Below, piece after piece: positions 30,452-38,345 of a stretch of DNA of 64,000 nucleotides. The stretch lies in the NCBI GenBank assembly GCA_945957365.1, contig CAMFKI010000007.1:62001-126000 (forward strand), given 5' to 3'. Source of the DNA: an uncultured Alphaproteobacteria bacterium (lineage in GTDB: Bacteria; Pseudomonadota; Alphaproteobacteria; Rhizobiales; Aestuariivirgaceae). The translations under genes and the position numbers were made by a program. Each line of letters starts with the position of its first letter. Position 1 is the stretch's first letter. Below the pieces are notes generated by a model that had not been told where the DNA came from, made no database searches, and saw only the letters and a program-made list of their open reading frames with translations.

Positions 30452-30848
30452 GCAGCTCAACTCCCTGGAATTTGAGTGAGAATTTTCAACGCAAGTGGCA
30501 CGGGCGACTTAACAGGACGATCAGACCGTCATGACGAGTATCGCGGACGGCAAGGCTGGGCTTCCCTGCCCCTGAATTAAATATTTGTTCAATTTCAATT
30601 GCATGGGTATTTCAACTTGGCGCACGTGTCGATTGTATACTGCCGGCCGGCCCAATCGAAAGCGGCATGCGTCCCAATTTGGGCGTTTCAAATTTTTGCA
30701 GGGCATCCCCGGACATCCAACCGATTGCGAGAGCTCCAGACCGGCCATCGGATCACGCCGTTCCTTGGACGGAGATGACGCATTTGAGCGGCCCCGAGCG
30801 GACCGAATTCGACTAGCCTCGCTCAAATTTCATGGAGACGGGGCACAG
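30452..30848. other. 397-base divergent intergenic region between gadB and the fusion gene
   Basis: No convincing gene is seen. The segment 30574-30645 is much richer in A and T than its surroundings. It holds a good -10-like TATACT (30636-30641, plus strand) without a clear -35 at normal spacing. An 11-base palindrome CCCAATTTGGG lies at about 30673-30683. An open frame from 30585 continues into the fusion gene, but it lacks a ribosome-binding site and family-like residues, so it is read as leader. The region probably carries regulatory sites for both directions. Confidence 0.6.
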
Positions 30849-33818
30849 ATGTCGACGATCGAGAGCATGCAGGCGGCGCGCGAGGACTCTCTCAGGGCGA
30901 CCGCCGGCGGCCCCCCGCCGCGGACCAAGAACCCGTTTTTCGGGGTGGGCCCCATCACCGACATGGCGAAGGACGAGGCCGAAAGCCGGGCACTCCGCTT
31001 TGAATTCGAACACTGGCTGGAACAGAACTACCGCAAGTTCGACGATCGCGGACGCGACATCGGGTGCTTTACGGCCGCCGAGATCGGACGTTCGATGCAT
31101 CGCGGCTATCCGGCGGACAAGTTCCTGCTGGACATGATGCGCGAGATCCACCGCTACTTCGAATTCCCCAAGTCAAACAGGATGGCGGTCGGACTCGGCG
31201 GCGGCCATTCGGGCTTCACCGTGTGCGCCCTGCACTTCCTGACGGTGAACGATCCCACCCAGCACATCTATGTCGACACGCCGGCTCCTGAATCGGATCT
31301 CGCCAAGTCATCCGGCTTTTTCCGCCAGAGCTGGGGGGCGCAGATTGTCGAAATGATGCGCTTCGCCCGCAACGGCGACGAAGCGCGCCTGCACTTCGCA
31401 AGCAGCGAAGGCGCCATTCCGACAGCCGATACACTGGAGCGCATGGGCGTGAAGGTGTTCTTCGGGGTGGGTCACGAGACCACCGGCGCCACCACTTACT
31501 CGCGTGCGGATATCGAGACCCTGCTCGACTGGATCGACCGCAACCCCGCGGAACATCACGCGATCCTCGATGCAACGTCGATGCTGGGCGCCATGCCATG
31601 GGGCAGCGAACTGGTCCGGCAGGTGATGGCAAAGTGCTGCCTCTTCATGCCCTTCCAGAAGGCGATCGGCGGCATCTCCGGCTACTTCCTGGTTTCCTTC
31701 ACCCCGCAAGCACTGAGCCTGGTGGAGGACAATCAGAAGAACCCGTCCTGGGCCATCCCCCGGCAGTTGAAGCTCGCGGCTCCGGTCGATCCCAAGATGC
31801 CGCTGTCGGGCGAGCGCACCGTCAATCTCGGACCGTTCTACGATCCCGAGCAAGGCAAGATGGTGGGCGGCGTCATCAATACCTTCTCCACCCTCGCCTT
31901 TGCCGAGACGACATTCGGTCTGCTGCGGGTCGAGCGGATGATCGGCCCGGTCAGCGAAATGAACCGGCGCTCGGAGCTGAACCGCGCCGCACTCGATGAA
32001 TGGATGAGCAATTCACAGCTGTTCCAGCTCGGCGTCAGCGACAGGGAGCACCGCGGCGCCGCAGTCACCCTCATCAAGGTGGCGGACCAATCCGTCACCG
32101 ACCCCGCGATCCACGCCCGCATCATCGCGCGCTCGAAGCAGCTTCTCGCCTATGACGGCATCACCCATCCCAACGGACTGCACGAACAGGGCCTCGATGT
32201 GGCGCGCTACATCAATGCCTTTCCGGGCACGCCGGGCGACTATCGCGCCTGGATCGGCGGCATCCGACCCGTCGAGGACATTCACGCGCTCCTCGACAAC
32301 ATGAAATATGCCTATCACCGCGCCCGCATCGTCGTGATGGAAGAGGAACTGGCGAAGCACGGCGTTAGCTTCCCGGCGCCTGCGCAGGCTGCGGGCCGGT
32401 CCCGCAAGGATGTTCCCGACCGGGTCTACAAGGTTCTGGTCTGCGATCACGTGGGCCTCAAGTTCAACAAGGACGGCAAGCCGGACTACAGCGCCGCGCA
32501 GGCGCATGCCGAGGCGCAGGGTGCGACGTTCCACAGCGACGTCCTCCCCGAAGATGCGAGGCTCGATCCCGGCATCCACTTCTTCTATCAGCCGCAGCTT
32601 TCCAAGCCCGAGGAGATCCGCTCCCTCACCGACCGCGGGCAGTATGACGCCGTCATCGCTGCGGCGACCTTCATTCCCAAGGAAGCTGTTTTCAGCGAAG
32701 GCGGTGTCCGCATCGGCACCGGCACGGGCAACATGGGGTCGCTGTCCTGGGGCGGCGGCAATGGTGAAGGCGGCGCGGCGCCGCTGATGAACACGCCGTC
32801 GTTCAACAGCCGGGCCACGGCGCAGATGTGCTTCAAGGCGCTGCTCAAGGTTCTGCCCGATCTACCCGTGGACGAGATGCACCGTCTGACTGCCGCAGGA
32901 AATTTCGACACCGGACGGGATCTCTCGAAGTTCCCGACGGAGAAGATCGAAGGCAAGCGCATCGGAATTATCGGTTACGGCAACATCGGCCGTGAATTGG
33001 CAAAGATCGCCCAGGCGTTCGGGATGACCGTGGCCATTCACGCCAGGTCCCGCCACCGCGAGTGGATCGAGTCGGAAGGCTTCATCTTCGCAGCGACTCC
33101 CGAGGATGCGGCCAGCGGCGCCGAAGTGCTCTCGGTTCACACCGGGCTTGGGCCGCTGAACGCGGCCACCGGCAAATATGCCAATGCCAACGTGGTCAGT
33201 GCATCCGTGCTGGCAGCCCTCAATGACGGTGCCGTCCTGCTGAACTACGACCGTGGCGAATGCGTCGATGCGGCGGCCCTCGATGCGGCCCTGGCGTCCG
33301 GCAAGATACGCCATGCGGCCATCGATGCCGATCTGTTCGTCGATGCGCAGACCGGGGCCAAGAGCGGACCCATGCTGCCCTACCTGCCATTGGCGGAAAA
33401 ATACCCGGGCCGGCTGGAACTCCTGCCCCATGCTGCCGCCGACACCGAGCATGTCTCGCGCGTCGAAGGCGCGAGGCAGGCGATCGACCAGATCATCGCG
33501 GCCATCCGATACCGCGAGGTGATCAACCTCAAGGGCGACTTGCCCGCGGGCTATTCCGTCGGCGGGCCGCGGACCGTGGCAGGTGTCGGCAAATGCTCCG
33601 GCAGTGATGTGATCAGGGCCCTCGAGAGTGCCGACGACGCCCGGATGGCCCGGGCGGAAGTCGAATCCATGTCGGCGATCTGGGCGGCACTCACCTGTGC
33701 CACGACGGACGAGGCTCGCCAGATCCTCGTGTCACGGCATGGCGCGGAACTGGTCAGGAGCTTCAACAAATATGCCTCGCTCATGCGCAAGCTGGGGCTC
33801 GAAGGCCCCTATGCCTGA
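30849..33818 (+). CDS. Fusion of a class V-like PLP aminotransferase and a D-2-hydroxyacid dehydrogenase
   Basis: A 989-residue protein with two enzyme halves. Residues about 28-505 look like a fold-type-I PLP enzyme resembling phosphoserine aminotransferase (SerC): the ring-binding Asp241 in AILDATSMLG and the probable Schiff-base Lys271 in MPFQKAIGG. Residues about 525-890 look like a phosphoglycerate-type dehydrogenase (SerA): GYGNIG (Gly709, 711, 714) for NAD, Arg802 in NYDRGECVD, and His861 in LLPHAAADTEH. The usual catalytic Glu before the His is not evident (DLFVDAQTG instead). No ACT domain is seen; a helical tail of about 90 residues ends the protein. The start at 30849 has GGAG eleven bases upstream. 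Substrate unknown. Diverges from gadB and overlaps the convergent M20 gene by ten bases. Confidence 0.8.
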   Translation: MSTIESMQAAREDSLRATAGGPPPRTKNPFFGVGPITDMAKDEAESRALRFEFEHWLEQNYRKFDDRGRDIGCFTAAEIGRSMHRGYPADKFLLDMMREIHRYFEFPKSNRMAVGLGGGHSGFTVCALHFLTVNDPTQHIYVDTPAPESDLAKSSGFFRQSWGAQIVEMMRFARNGDEARLHFASSEGAIPTADTLERMGVKVFFGVGHETTGATTYSRADIETLLDWIDRNPAEHHAILDATSMLGAMPWGSELVRQVMAKCCLFMPFQKAIGGISGYFLVSFTPQALSLVEDNQKNPSWAIPRQLKLAAPVDPKMPLSGERTVNLGPFYDPEQGKMVGGVINTFSTLAFAETTFGLLRVERMIGPVSEMNRRSELNRAALDEWMSNSQLFQLGVSDREHRGAAVTLIKVADQSVTDPAIHARIIARSKQLLAYDGITHPNGLHEQGLDVARYINAFPGTPGDYRAWIGGIRPVEDIHALLDNMKYAYHRARIVVMEEELAKHGVSFPAPAQAAGRSRKDVPDRVYKVLVCDHVGLKFNKDGKPDYSAAQAHAEAQGATFHSDVLPEDARLDPGIHFFYQPQLSKPEEIRSLTDRGQYDAVIAAATFIPKEAVFSEGGVRIGTGTGNMGSLSWGGGNGEGGAAPLMNTPSFNSRATAQMCFKALLKVLPDLPVDEMHRLTAAGNFDTGRDLSKFPTEKIEGKRIGIIGYGNIGRELAKIAQAFGMTVAIHARSRHREWIESEGFIFAATPEDAASGAEVLSVHTGLGPLNAATGKYANANVVSASVLAALNDGAVLLNYDRGECVDAAALDAALASGKIRHAAIDADLFVDAQTGAKSGPMLPYLPLAEKYPGRLELLPHAAADTEHVSRVEGARQAIDQIIAAIRYREVINLKGDLPAGYSVGGPRTVAGVGKCSGSDVIRALESADDARMARAEVESMSAIWAALTCATTDEARQILVSRHGAELVRSFNKYASLMRKLGLEGPYA

Positions 33819-34975
33819 GGCAGGGCCTTCTCGACCAGTCTCGCCCAGAAGGCGGGGCCCTTCACCAGAAGGGCGTCGTTGAAGTTATAGCCGGGATCAT
33901 GGAGCATGGGACCGGGCCCGGCTCCCAGGCCGAAGTAGCATGAGGGCAGTACTTCCTGCATCGCGGAGAAATCCTCCGAGAACATGAAGGGCCCCCGCAT
34001 GTCGACCTTGGCTGCATCCTGGCCCATCTCGAGCGCCACTTCGCGCACCAGGGCGGCCTCATCGGCGGTATTGAAGCCGGCCGGATAGCTCCAGCTGTCG
34101 AGCCCGATCTGAACGTCTGCGGTACAGCCGTAGGACCGGGCATGCGCAATGGCGAGGTCCTTGATGCGGGTGAGTATCAGGTCGCGCACCGGCTTCGTGA
34201 CCGTGCGGACGCCGACGAGGAGCCGGACCTCTTCGGGAATGACGGTGGCCATGGAGCCGCCGTTGATGGCGCCCACCGTGACCACCGCGGGATCATGCGG
34301 ATCGAGATTGCGCGACACCACCGTCTGCAGGGCGACGACGAGGCTCGCCGCGGCCACCACGGGATCCACCGACTTGTGCGGCAGGGCACCATGCCCGCCA
34401 ACGCCCCTCACCACGATGGTGAAGACGTCGCACGAGGCGGTGATCGGGCCCGGGCGCACGACGATCTGGCCTTCGGGTTCACCCGGCAGATTATGCAGCG
34501 CGAAAATGCGATCGCAGGGAAAACGGGTAAAGAGCCCGTCCTCGATCATGCGGAAAGCCCCACCTTCATCTTCCTCGGAAGGCTGGAAGATCAGCCGCAC
34601 CGTGCCGTCGAAGTTCCCGCTTTCGGCAAGGTAGCGGGCCAGCCCCAGCAGCATGGTGGTGTGACCATCATGCCCGCAGGCATGCATCTTGCCCGGAAAC
34701 TTCGAGGCATAGGAAAGGTTCGTCTGTTCCTGGATCGGGAGCGCGTCCATGTCGGCTCGGATGCCGATCACACGGCTGGACGAGCCGTTGCGAAGCGACG
34801 CGACCACCCCGGTCTTGGCAATTCCGGTCGCCACCTCGAAGCCCAGGCGGCGGCACTCCTTGGCCACGATGGCGGCCGTGCGTTCCTCCTGGAACAGCAT
34901 TTCAGGATGCGCGTGGATATCCTGCCTGATGGCGGTGAGGTCCGGGAGATGCTTCTTGAGGATGTCCTCGATCAT
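33809..34975 (-). CDS. M20-family amidohydrolase (hippurate hydrolase/N-acyl amino acid type)
   Basis: A 388-residue metal-dependent amidohydrolase likely to split N-acyl amino acids or peptides. Visible ligands are Cys100 and His102 in HACGHDGHTT, the Glu pair in PSEEDEGG (about 133-140), His in FALHNLPGEPEG and the late SEDFSAM segment. The start at 34975 overlaps the stop of the upstream permease gene (ATGA), and a longer reading would lie entirely within that gene. Coupling to an amino acid importer suggests that an acylated amino acid is imported and then hydrolysed. Confidence 0.88.
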   Translation of the reverse strand: MIEDILKKHLPDLTAIRQDIHAHPEMLFQEERTAAIVAKECRRLGFEVATGIAKTGVVASLRNGSSSRVIGIRADMDALPIQEQTNLSYASKFPGKMHACGHDGHTTMLLGLARYLAESGNFDGTVRLIFQPSEEDEGGAFRMIEDGLFTRFPCDRIFALHNLPGEPEGQIVVRPGPITASCDVFTIVVRGVGGHGALPHKSVDPVVAAASLVVALQTVVSRNLDPHDPAVVTVGAINGGSMATVIPEEVRLLVGVRTVTKPVRDLILTRIKDLAIAHARSYGCTADVQIGLDSWSYPAGFNTADEAALVREVALEMGQDAAKVDMRGPFMFSEDFSAMQEVLPSCYFGLGAGPGPMLHDPGYNFNDALLVKGPAFWARLVEKALPQA

Positions 34976-35772
34976 CGCTTTTGCGGAACCTTCTTCTCGA
35001 TGTAACTGAATGCCCAGACGGTCACGAAGGTCAGGCACATGTAGATGACGGCGAGCAGCATCAGGGGCTCGTAGACGATATAGGTGTCCTGCGTGATGCG
35101 GTTGCGCACCACGCCCGCGAGGTCCATCACCGTCACCGTCATTGCCAGCGGGGTGGACTTCAGCTGAAGCACCACTTCGCCTGCAAGCGTCGGCAGAACC
35201 AGGCGCACGGCGCGCGGAAACCACACGCGGCTCAGCACCTTCCACGGCGACATGCCGAATGCGCGCGCGGCCTCCAGCTCACCCCTCGGCACGCCGAGAA
35301 AGGCGCCGCGCATGATCTCGCCTTCATATCCCGCAAAGCTGATGGTGAAGGCCAGCAACGCATACCAGAACGCGTCGAGGCGGATCAGCCACATGAAGTC
35401 CTTGTGGAACTCGGGAAAGACCGCGCCGATCTTCGGGAACAGCGAGCCGAGGCCATAATAGATCAGCCACAGCTGCAACAGCAGCGGCGTGCCGCGGATG
35501 ACCGTGCAGAAGCCCTTTGCCAGGGCCGCCGCCCAAGGGGGCCCCGTCACCTGCACGAGGCCGATCGGCACGGCGAAAACCATGCCCAGTGCACAGGAGA
35601 AGATCCACAGCAGCAGGGTCAGCCACAGGCCCTTGATGAGCAGCGGATAATAGGTCGCCATCCAGCTCCACTGCGACACCCGCAGAAGCCAGTAGATAAC
35701 TCCGGTCAAGATGGCCACAAGGATGAGAATGACCAAACCCTTGACGATGAACTTGAAGATATCGAAGCTCAT
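34972..35772 (-). CDS. Polar amino acid ABC transporter permease (second)
   Basis: A 266-residue inner-membrane subunit of the HisQM type. It has an N-terminal extra membrane helix, then the TM core with RGTPLLLQLWLIYYGLG (about 111-127) and the coupling helix EAARAFGMSPWKVLSRVWFPRA (around 188-209), whose EAA..G pattern docks to the ATPase. It overlaps the other permease gene by four bases upstream and the M20 gene by four bases downstream. Confidence 0.92.
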   Translation of the reverse strand: MSFDIFKFIVKGLVILILVAILTGVIYWLLRVSQWSWMATYYPLLIKGLWLTLLLWIFSCALGMVFAVPIGLVQVTGPPWAAALAKGFCTVIRGTPLLLQLWLIYYGLGSLFPKIGAVFPEFHKDFMWLIRLDAFWYALLAFTISFAGYEGEIMRGAFLGVPRGELEAARAFGMSPWKVLSRVWFPRAVRLVLPTLAGEVVLQLKSTPLAMTVTVMDLAGVVRNRITQDTYIVYEPLMLLAVIYMCLTFVTVWAFSYIEKKVPQKR

Positions 35773-36491
35773 GCGAGCTTCCTCTGTCCGCGCCGGAGCC
35801 GTTTTTCGAGTGCTGCGAAGCCGCGCTGCGACACCAGCGTGATGATCAGGTAGATCAGTCCGGCCGTCATGAAGAAGGTGAAGTACATTTTCGTGTTGCC
35901 CGCCGCCTGCCGCGTTGCCAGCGCCAGTTCGGTGTAGCCCACGACGGCGATCAGCGCCGTATCCTTGGTCACGATCAGCCAGAGATTGGCGAGGCCGGGA
36001 ATGGCATAGGGCAGCATGGACGGGATGGTGATGCGCCGGAAGATGAGCCAGGGCGACATGCCGTAGGCCCTTGCGGCCTCCATCTGCCCGACCGGTATCG
36101 CCTGAATCGCCGCGCGCAGCACTTCCGTCGAATAGGCGCCCTGCACGAAGCCCAGCACCAGGACCGCGGCGGCAAAGCCGTTGATCGCGATGGCCGCGAA
36201 GCCCGAACTCTCCAGAAGCTGGTTGAGCGTCGCGGTGCCTGCGTAATAAAGGATCAGGATGAGAATGAGCTCAGGCACGGCGCGCACCAGGGTCGTGTAG
36301 CCCTGCATGATCGATCGCGTCAGCGTGCTGCCATAAAGCTTCGACATCGCGCCGACGATGCCGATGAAAAGCCCCAGGGCGTAGGCGAGCACCGCGATCG
36401 AGACGCTGACTGCAGCGCCGAACAGCAACTCGTCACCATAGCCGGTGGGGCCGAGTGAGAGGATTTCCGGGAATCCGGGTTGGCCGGCCAT
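35769..36491 (-). CDS. Polar amino acid ABC transporter permease (first)
   Basis: A 240-residue HisQ/HisM-type membrane subunit with about five helices. TTLVRAVPELILILILYYAG (about 66-85) is the family pattern near the substrate path. The EAARAYGMSPWLIFRRI coupling helix lies at about 138-154. It pairs with the downstream permease to form a heterodimer and lies 55 bases after the binding-protein gene. Confidence 0.92.
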   Translation of the reverse strand: MAGQPGFPEILSLGPTGYGDELLFGAAVSVSIAVLAYALGLFIGIVGAMSKLYGSTLTRSIMQGYTTLVRAVPELILILILYYAGTATLNQLLESSGFAAIAINGFAAAVLVLGFVQGAYSTEVLRAAIQAIPVGQMEAARAYGMSPWLIFRRITIPSMLPYAIPGLANLWLIVTKDTALIAVVGYTELALATRQAAGNTKMYFTFFMTAGLIYLIITLVSQRGFAALEKRLRRGQRKLA

Positions 36492-36546
36492 GATCGTCCT
36501 TGTGAAGAGCCTGTGCGGAGGGCATCCGCACAGGCTGATCGACAGG

Positions 36547-37347
36547 TTACTTGTCTTCGGGGGTCACGATGATCCCGATGAGGTCGGGATAGTTCTTGGT
36601 GATCTCCGAGAACTTCTTTTCCTTGGCGAGGACGGCGATGGCGGCGTTGATCTTGTCCCTGAGTGCCGTGTCTTCCTTGCGGACGCCGGCGCCCACGCCG
36701 ACGCCGAGGACTTCGGTATCCTCGGGAACCGTACCCTTGAGCTCGCAGCACTGCTTGCCCTGGTCGGACTTCAGGAAGGCGTCGAGGGCCGTCGAGTCCG
36801 CCTGCACGTAGTCGACGCGCCCGGCCGCGAGGTCGTTGTTCGCTTCATCCTGGGTGGAGTATGTCTTGATCTCGGCCCCTGCCGGGACGAAATGCTTCTG
36901 CACGTACTTCTCGTGCGTGGTCGAGACCTGCACGCCGATCACCTTGCCCTTCAGGTGATCGGGGCTGATGTCCTTGTCGCCGTCCTTCGGACCGATCAGG
37001 TTGGACGGCGTGTTGTAATACATGTCCGAGAAGTCGATGGTCTTCTTGCGCTCGTTGGTGATCGACATCGACGAGAAGATCACGTCGATCTGCTTCGACG
37101 TCAGGGCCGGGATGATGCCATCCCACGCCACTTCGACCAGCTGGCACTTCTCGTTCATCTGTGCACAGAGTGCATTCATCAGATCGATTTCCCAGCCGAC
37201 CCACTTTCCGGAGGCATCCTTCGAGGTATAGGGCGCGTAGGGCTCCGCGGCGACGCCGAACTTGATGTCGGCCATCGCGGCGGAAGAGGCTCCGAACATC
37301 AATCCGGCGGCCACGGCCACCAGCGCGATGCGACGAGTGAATTTCAT
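36547..37347 (-). CDS. Periplasmic polar amino acid-binding protein
   Basis: A 266-residue family 3 solute-binding protein. The signal peptide runs from KFTRRIALVAVAAG to about residue 26 (SAAMA). The mature part has AAEPYAPYTSKDASGKWVGW-type start, GWEIDLMNALC (about 48-58), DVIFSSMSITNERKKTIDFS (about 87-106) and the late domain 2. The start at 37347 gives the signal peptide. A pair of Cys in KQCCEL could form a disulfide. The ligand is a polar amino acid or opine; it cannot be fixed by eye. Confidence 0.9.
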   Translation of the reverse strand: MKFTRRIALVAVAAGLMFGASSAAMADIKFGVAAEPYAPYTSKDASGKWVGWEIDLMNALCAQMNEKCQLVEVAWDGIIPALTSKQIDVIFSSMSITNERKKTIDFSDMYYNTPSNLIGPKDGDKDISPDHLKGKVIGVQVSTTHEKYVQKHFVPAGAEIKTYSTQDEANNDLAAGRVDYVQADSTALDAFLKSDQGKQCCELKGTVPEDTEVLGVGVGAGVRKEDTALRDKINAAIAVLAKEKKFSEITKNYPDLIGIIVTPEDK

Positions 37348-37415
37348 TTTGCTTACTCCCTCTTGTCCGGGTGACGAATCCGCCCCGGTTTGTTGAAAGA
37401 ACTCAGGCCGACGGC

Positions 37416-38219
37416 TCAGGCATGAGCCGAAGAAACGAACTGACGGCATCGGTCGCTGACGGGCGCGCCGAACACCTGCGACGGCGGCCCCTCCTCCTCG
37501 ATCACGCCCTTGTAGAGGTAGATCACGTGGCTGGAGACACTTCTGGCAAACTTCATTTCATGGGTGACGAGGATCATGGTGCGGCCCTCGTCGGCGAGGT
37601 CGCGGATGACTTTCAGAACCTCGCCGACGAGTTCGGGGTCGAGGGCGGAGGTGGGTTCGTCGAACAGCATGACCTTGGGCTCCATGCACAAGGCACGCGC
37701 GATTGCGGCGCGCTGCTGCTGCCCGCCCGAAAGGAAGGCCGGATACTGATCGCGCTTTTCGAACAACCCCACCTTGTGAAGCAGCTTCTCGGCCCGCTCG
37801 ATGGCCTCGGCCTTCGGGACGCCCAGCACGTGTACCGGCGCCTCGATCACATTCTGCAGGACCGTCATGTGCTGCCAGAGATTGAAGCTCTGGAACACCA
37901 TTCCCAGCCGGGTACGGATACGCTCAAGCTGCTTGCGGTCGGAGGGATGGAGGTCTCCATCCTTGTGGCGCGTCAGCGCTACCTTTTCTCCGGTGACCTC
38001 GATCTGCCCCTGAGTCGGCATTTCGAGAAAGTTGATGCATCTGAGGAAGGTCGACTTGCCGGAGCCAGACGCACCGATCATCGAGACCACGGAGCCCTCG
38101 CGCGCCGTCAGGGAGACACCCTTGAGCACCTCGAGTTCGCCAAATCTCTTGTGAAGATCCGTAACCTGAACGGCCACCGGTCGATTCAAATCGTCCACCT
38201 TCACCGCAGCGTGCTGCAC
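37416..38219 (-). CDS. Polar amino acid ABC transporter ATP-binding protein (HisP/GlnQ type)
   Basis: A 267-residue ATPase. Walker A GASGSGKST (about 49-57), Q-loop VFQSFNLW, signature LSGGQQQR (about 164-171) and Walker B VMLFDEPTSALDP (about 182-194) are intact. It is the first gene of the operon ATPase, binding protein, two permeases, M20 amidohydrolase, all on the minus strand. A terminator-like hairpin between it and clpA separates this unit from the clp genes. Confidence 0.93.
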   Translation of the reverse strand: MQHAAVKVDDLNRPVAVQVTDLHKRFGELEVLKGVSLTAREGSVVSMIGASGSGKSTFLRCINFLEMPTQGQIEVTGEKVALTRHKDGDLHPSDRKQLERIRTRLGMVFQSFNLWQHMTVLQNVIEAPVHVLGVPKAEAIERAEKLLHKVGLFEKRDQYPAFLSGGQQQRAAIARALCMEPKVMLFDEPTSALDPELVGEVLKVIRDLADEGRTMILVTHEMKFARSVSSHVIYLYKGVIEEEGPPSQVFGAPVSDRCRQFVSSAHA

Positions 38220-38275
38220 GCCGTCTCTCCCGTGACCCGACTGGGTCTTATTCTTTTCTGAGCGTACATTAACAA

Positions 38276-38314
38276 GAAAACCGGCAACTGCAATTGGGCA
38301 ATTGACCGGTTTTC
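38276..38314 (-). terminator. Terminator downstream of clpA
   Basis: A nine-base stem GAAAACCGG/CCGGTTTTC encloses an inner hairpin CAATT-GGGC-AATTG. In the minus-strand direction the stem is followed by TTTTC then TTGTT, a usable U-tract. It lies about 32 bases after the clpA stop and shields the amino acid transporter operon. Confidence 0.7.
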
Positions 38315-38345
38315 CTTCGTTTTCCGTGGCTTTCGCGAAACCAGG

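Noticed and set aside
30585..30848. N-terminal extension of the fusion protein to 30585
   Set aside because: No ribosome-binding site, unusual residue content and an A+T-rich promoter-like segment; the ATG at 30849 has a GGAG site and starts just before the PLP domain.
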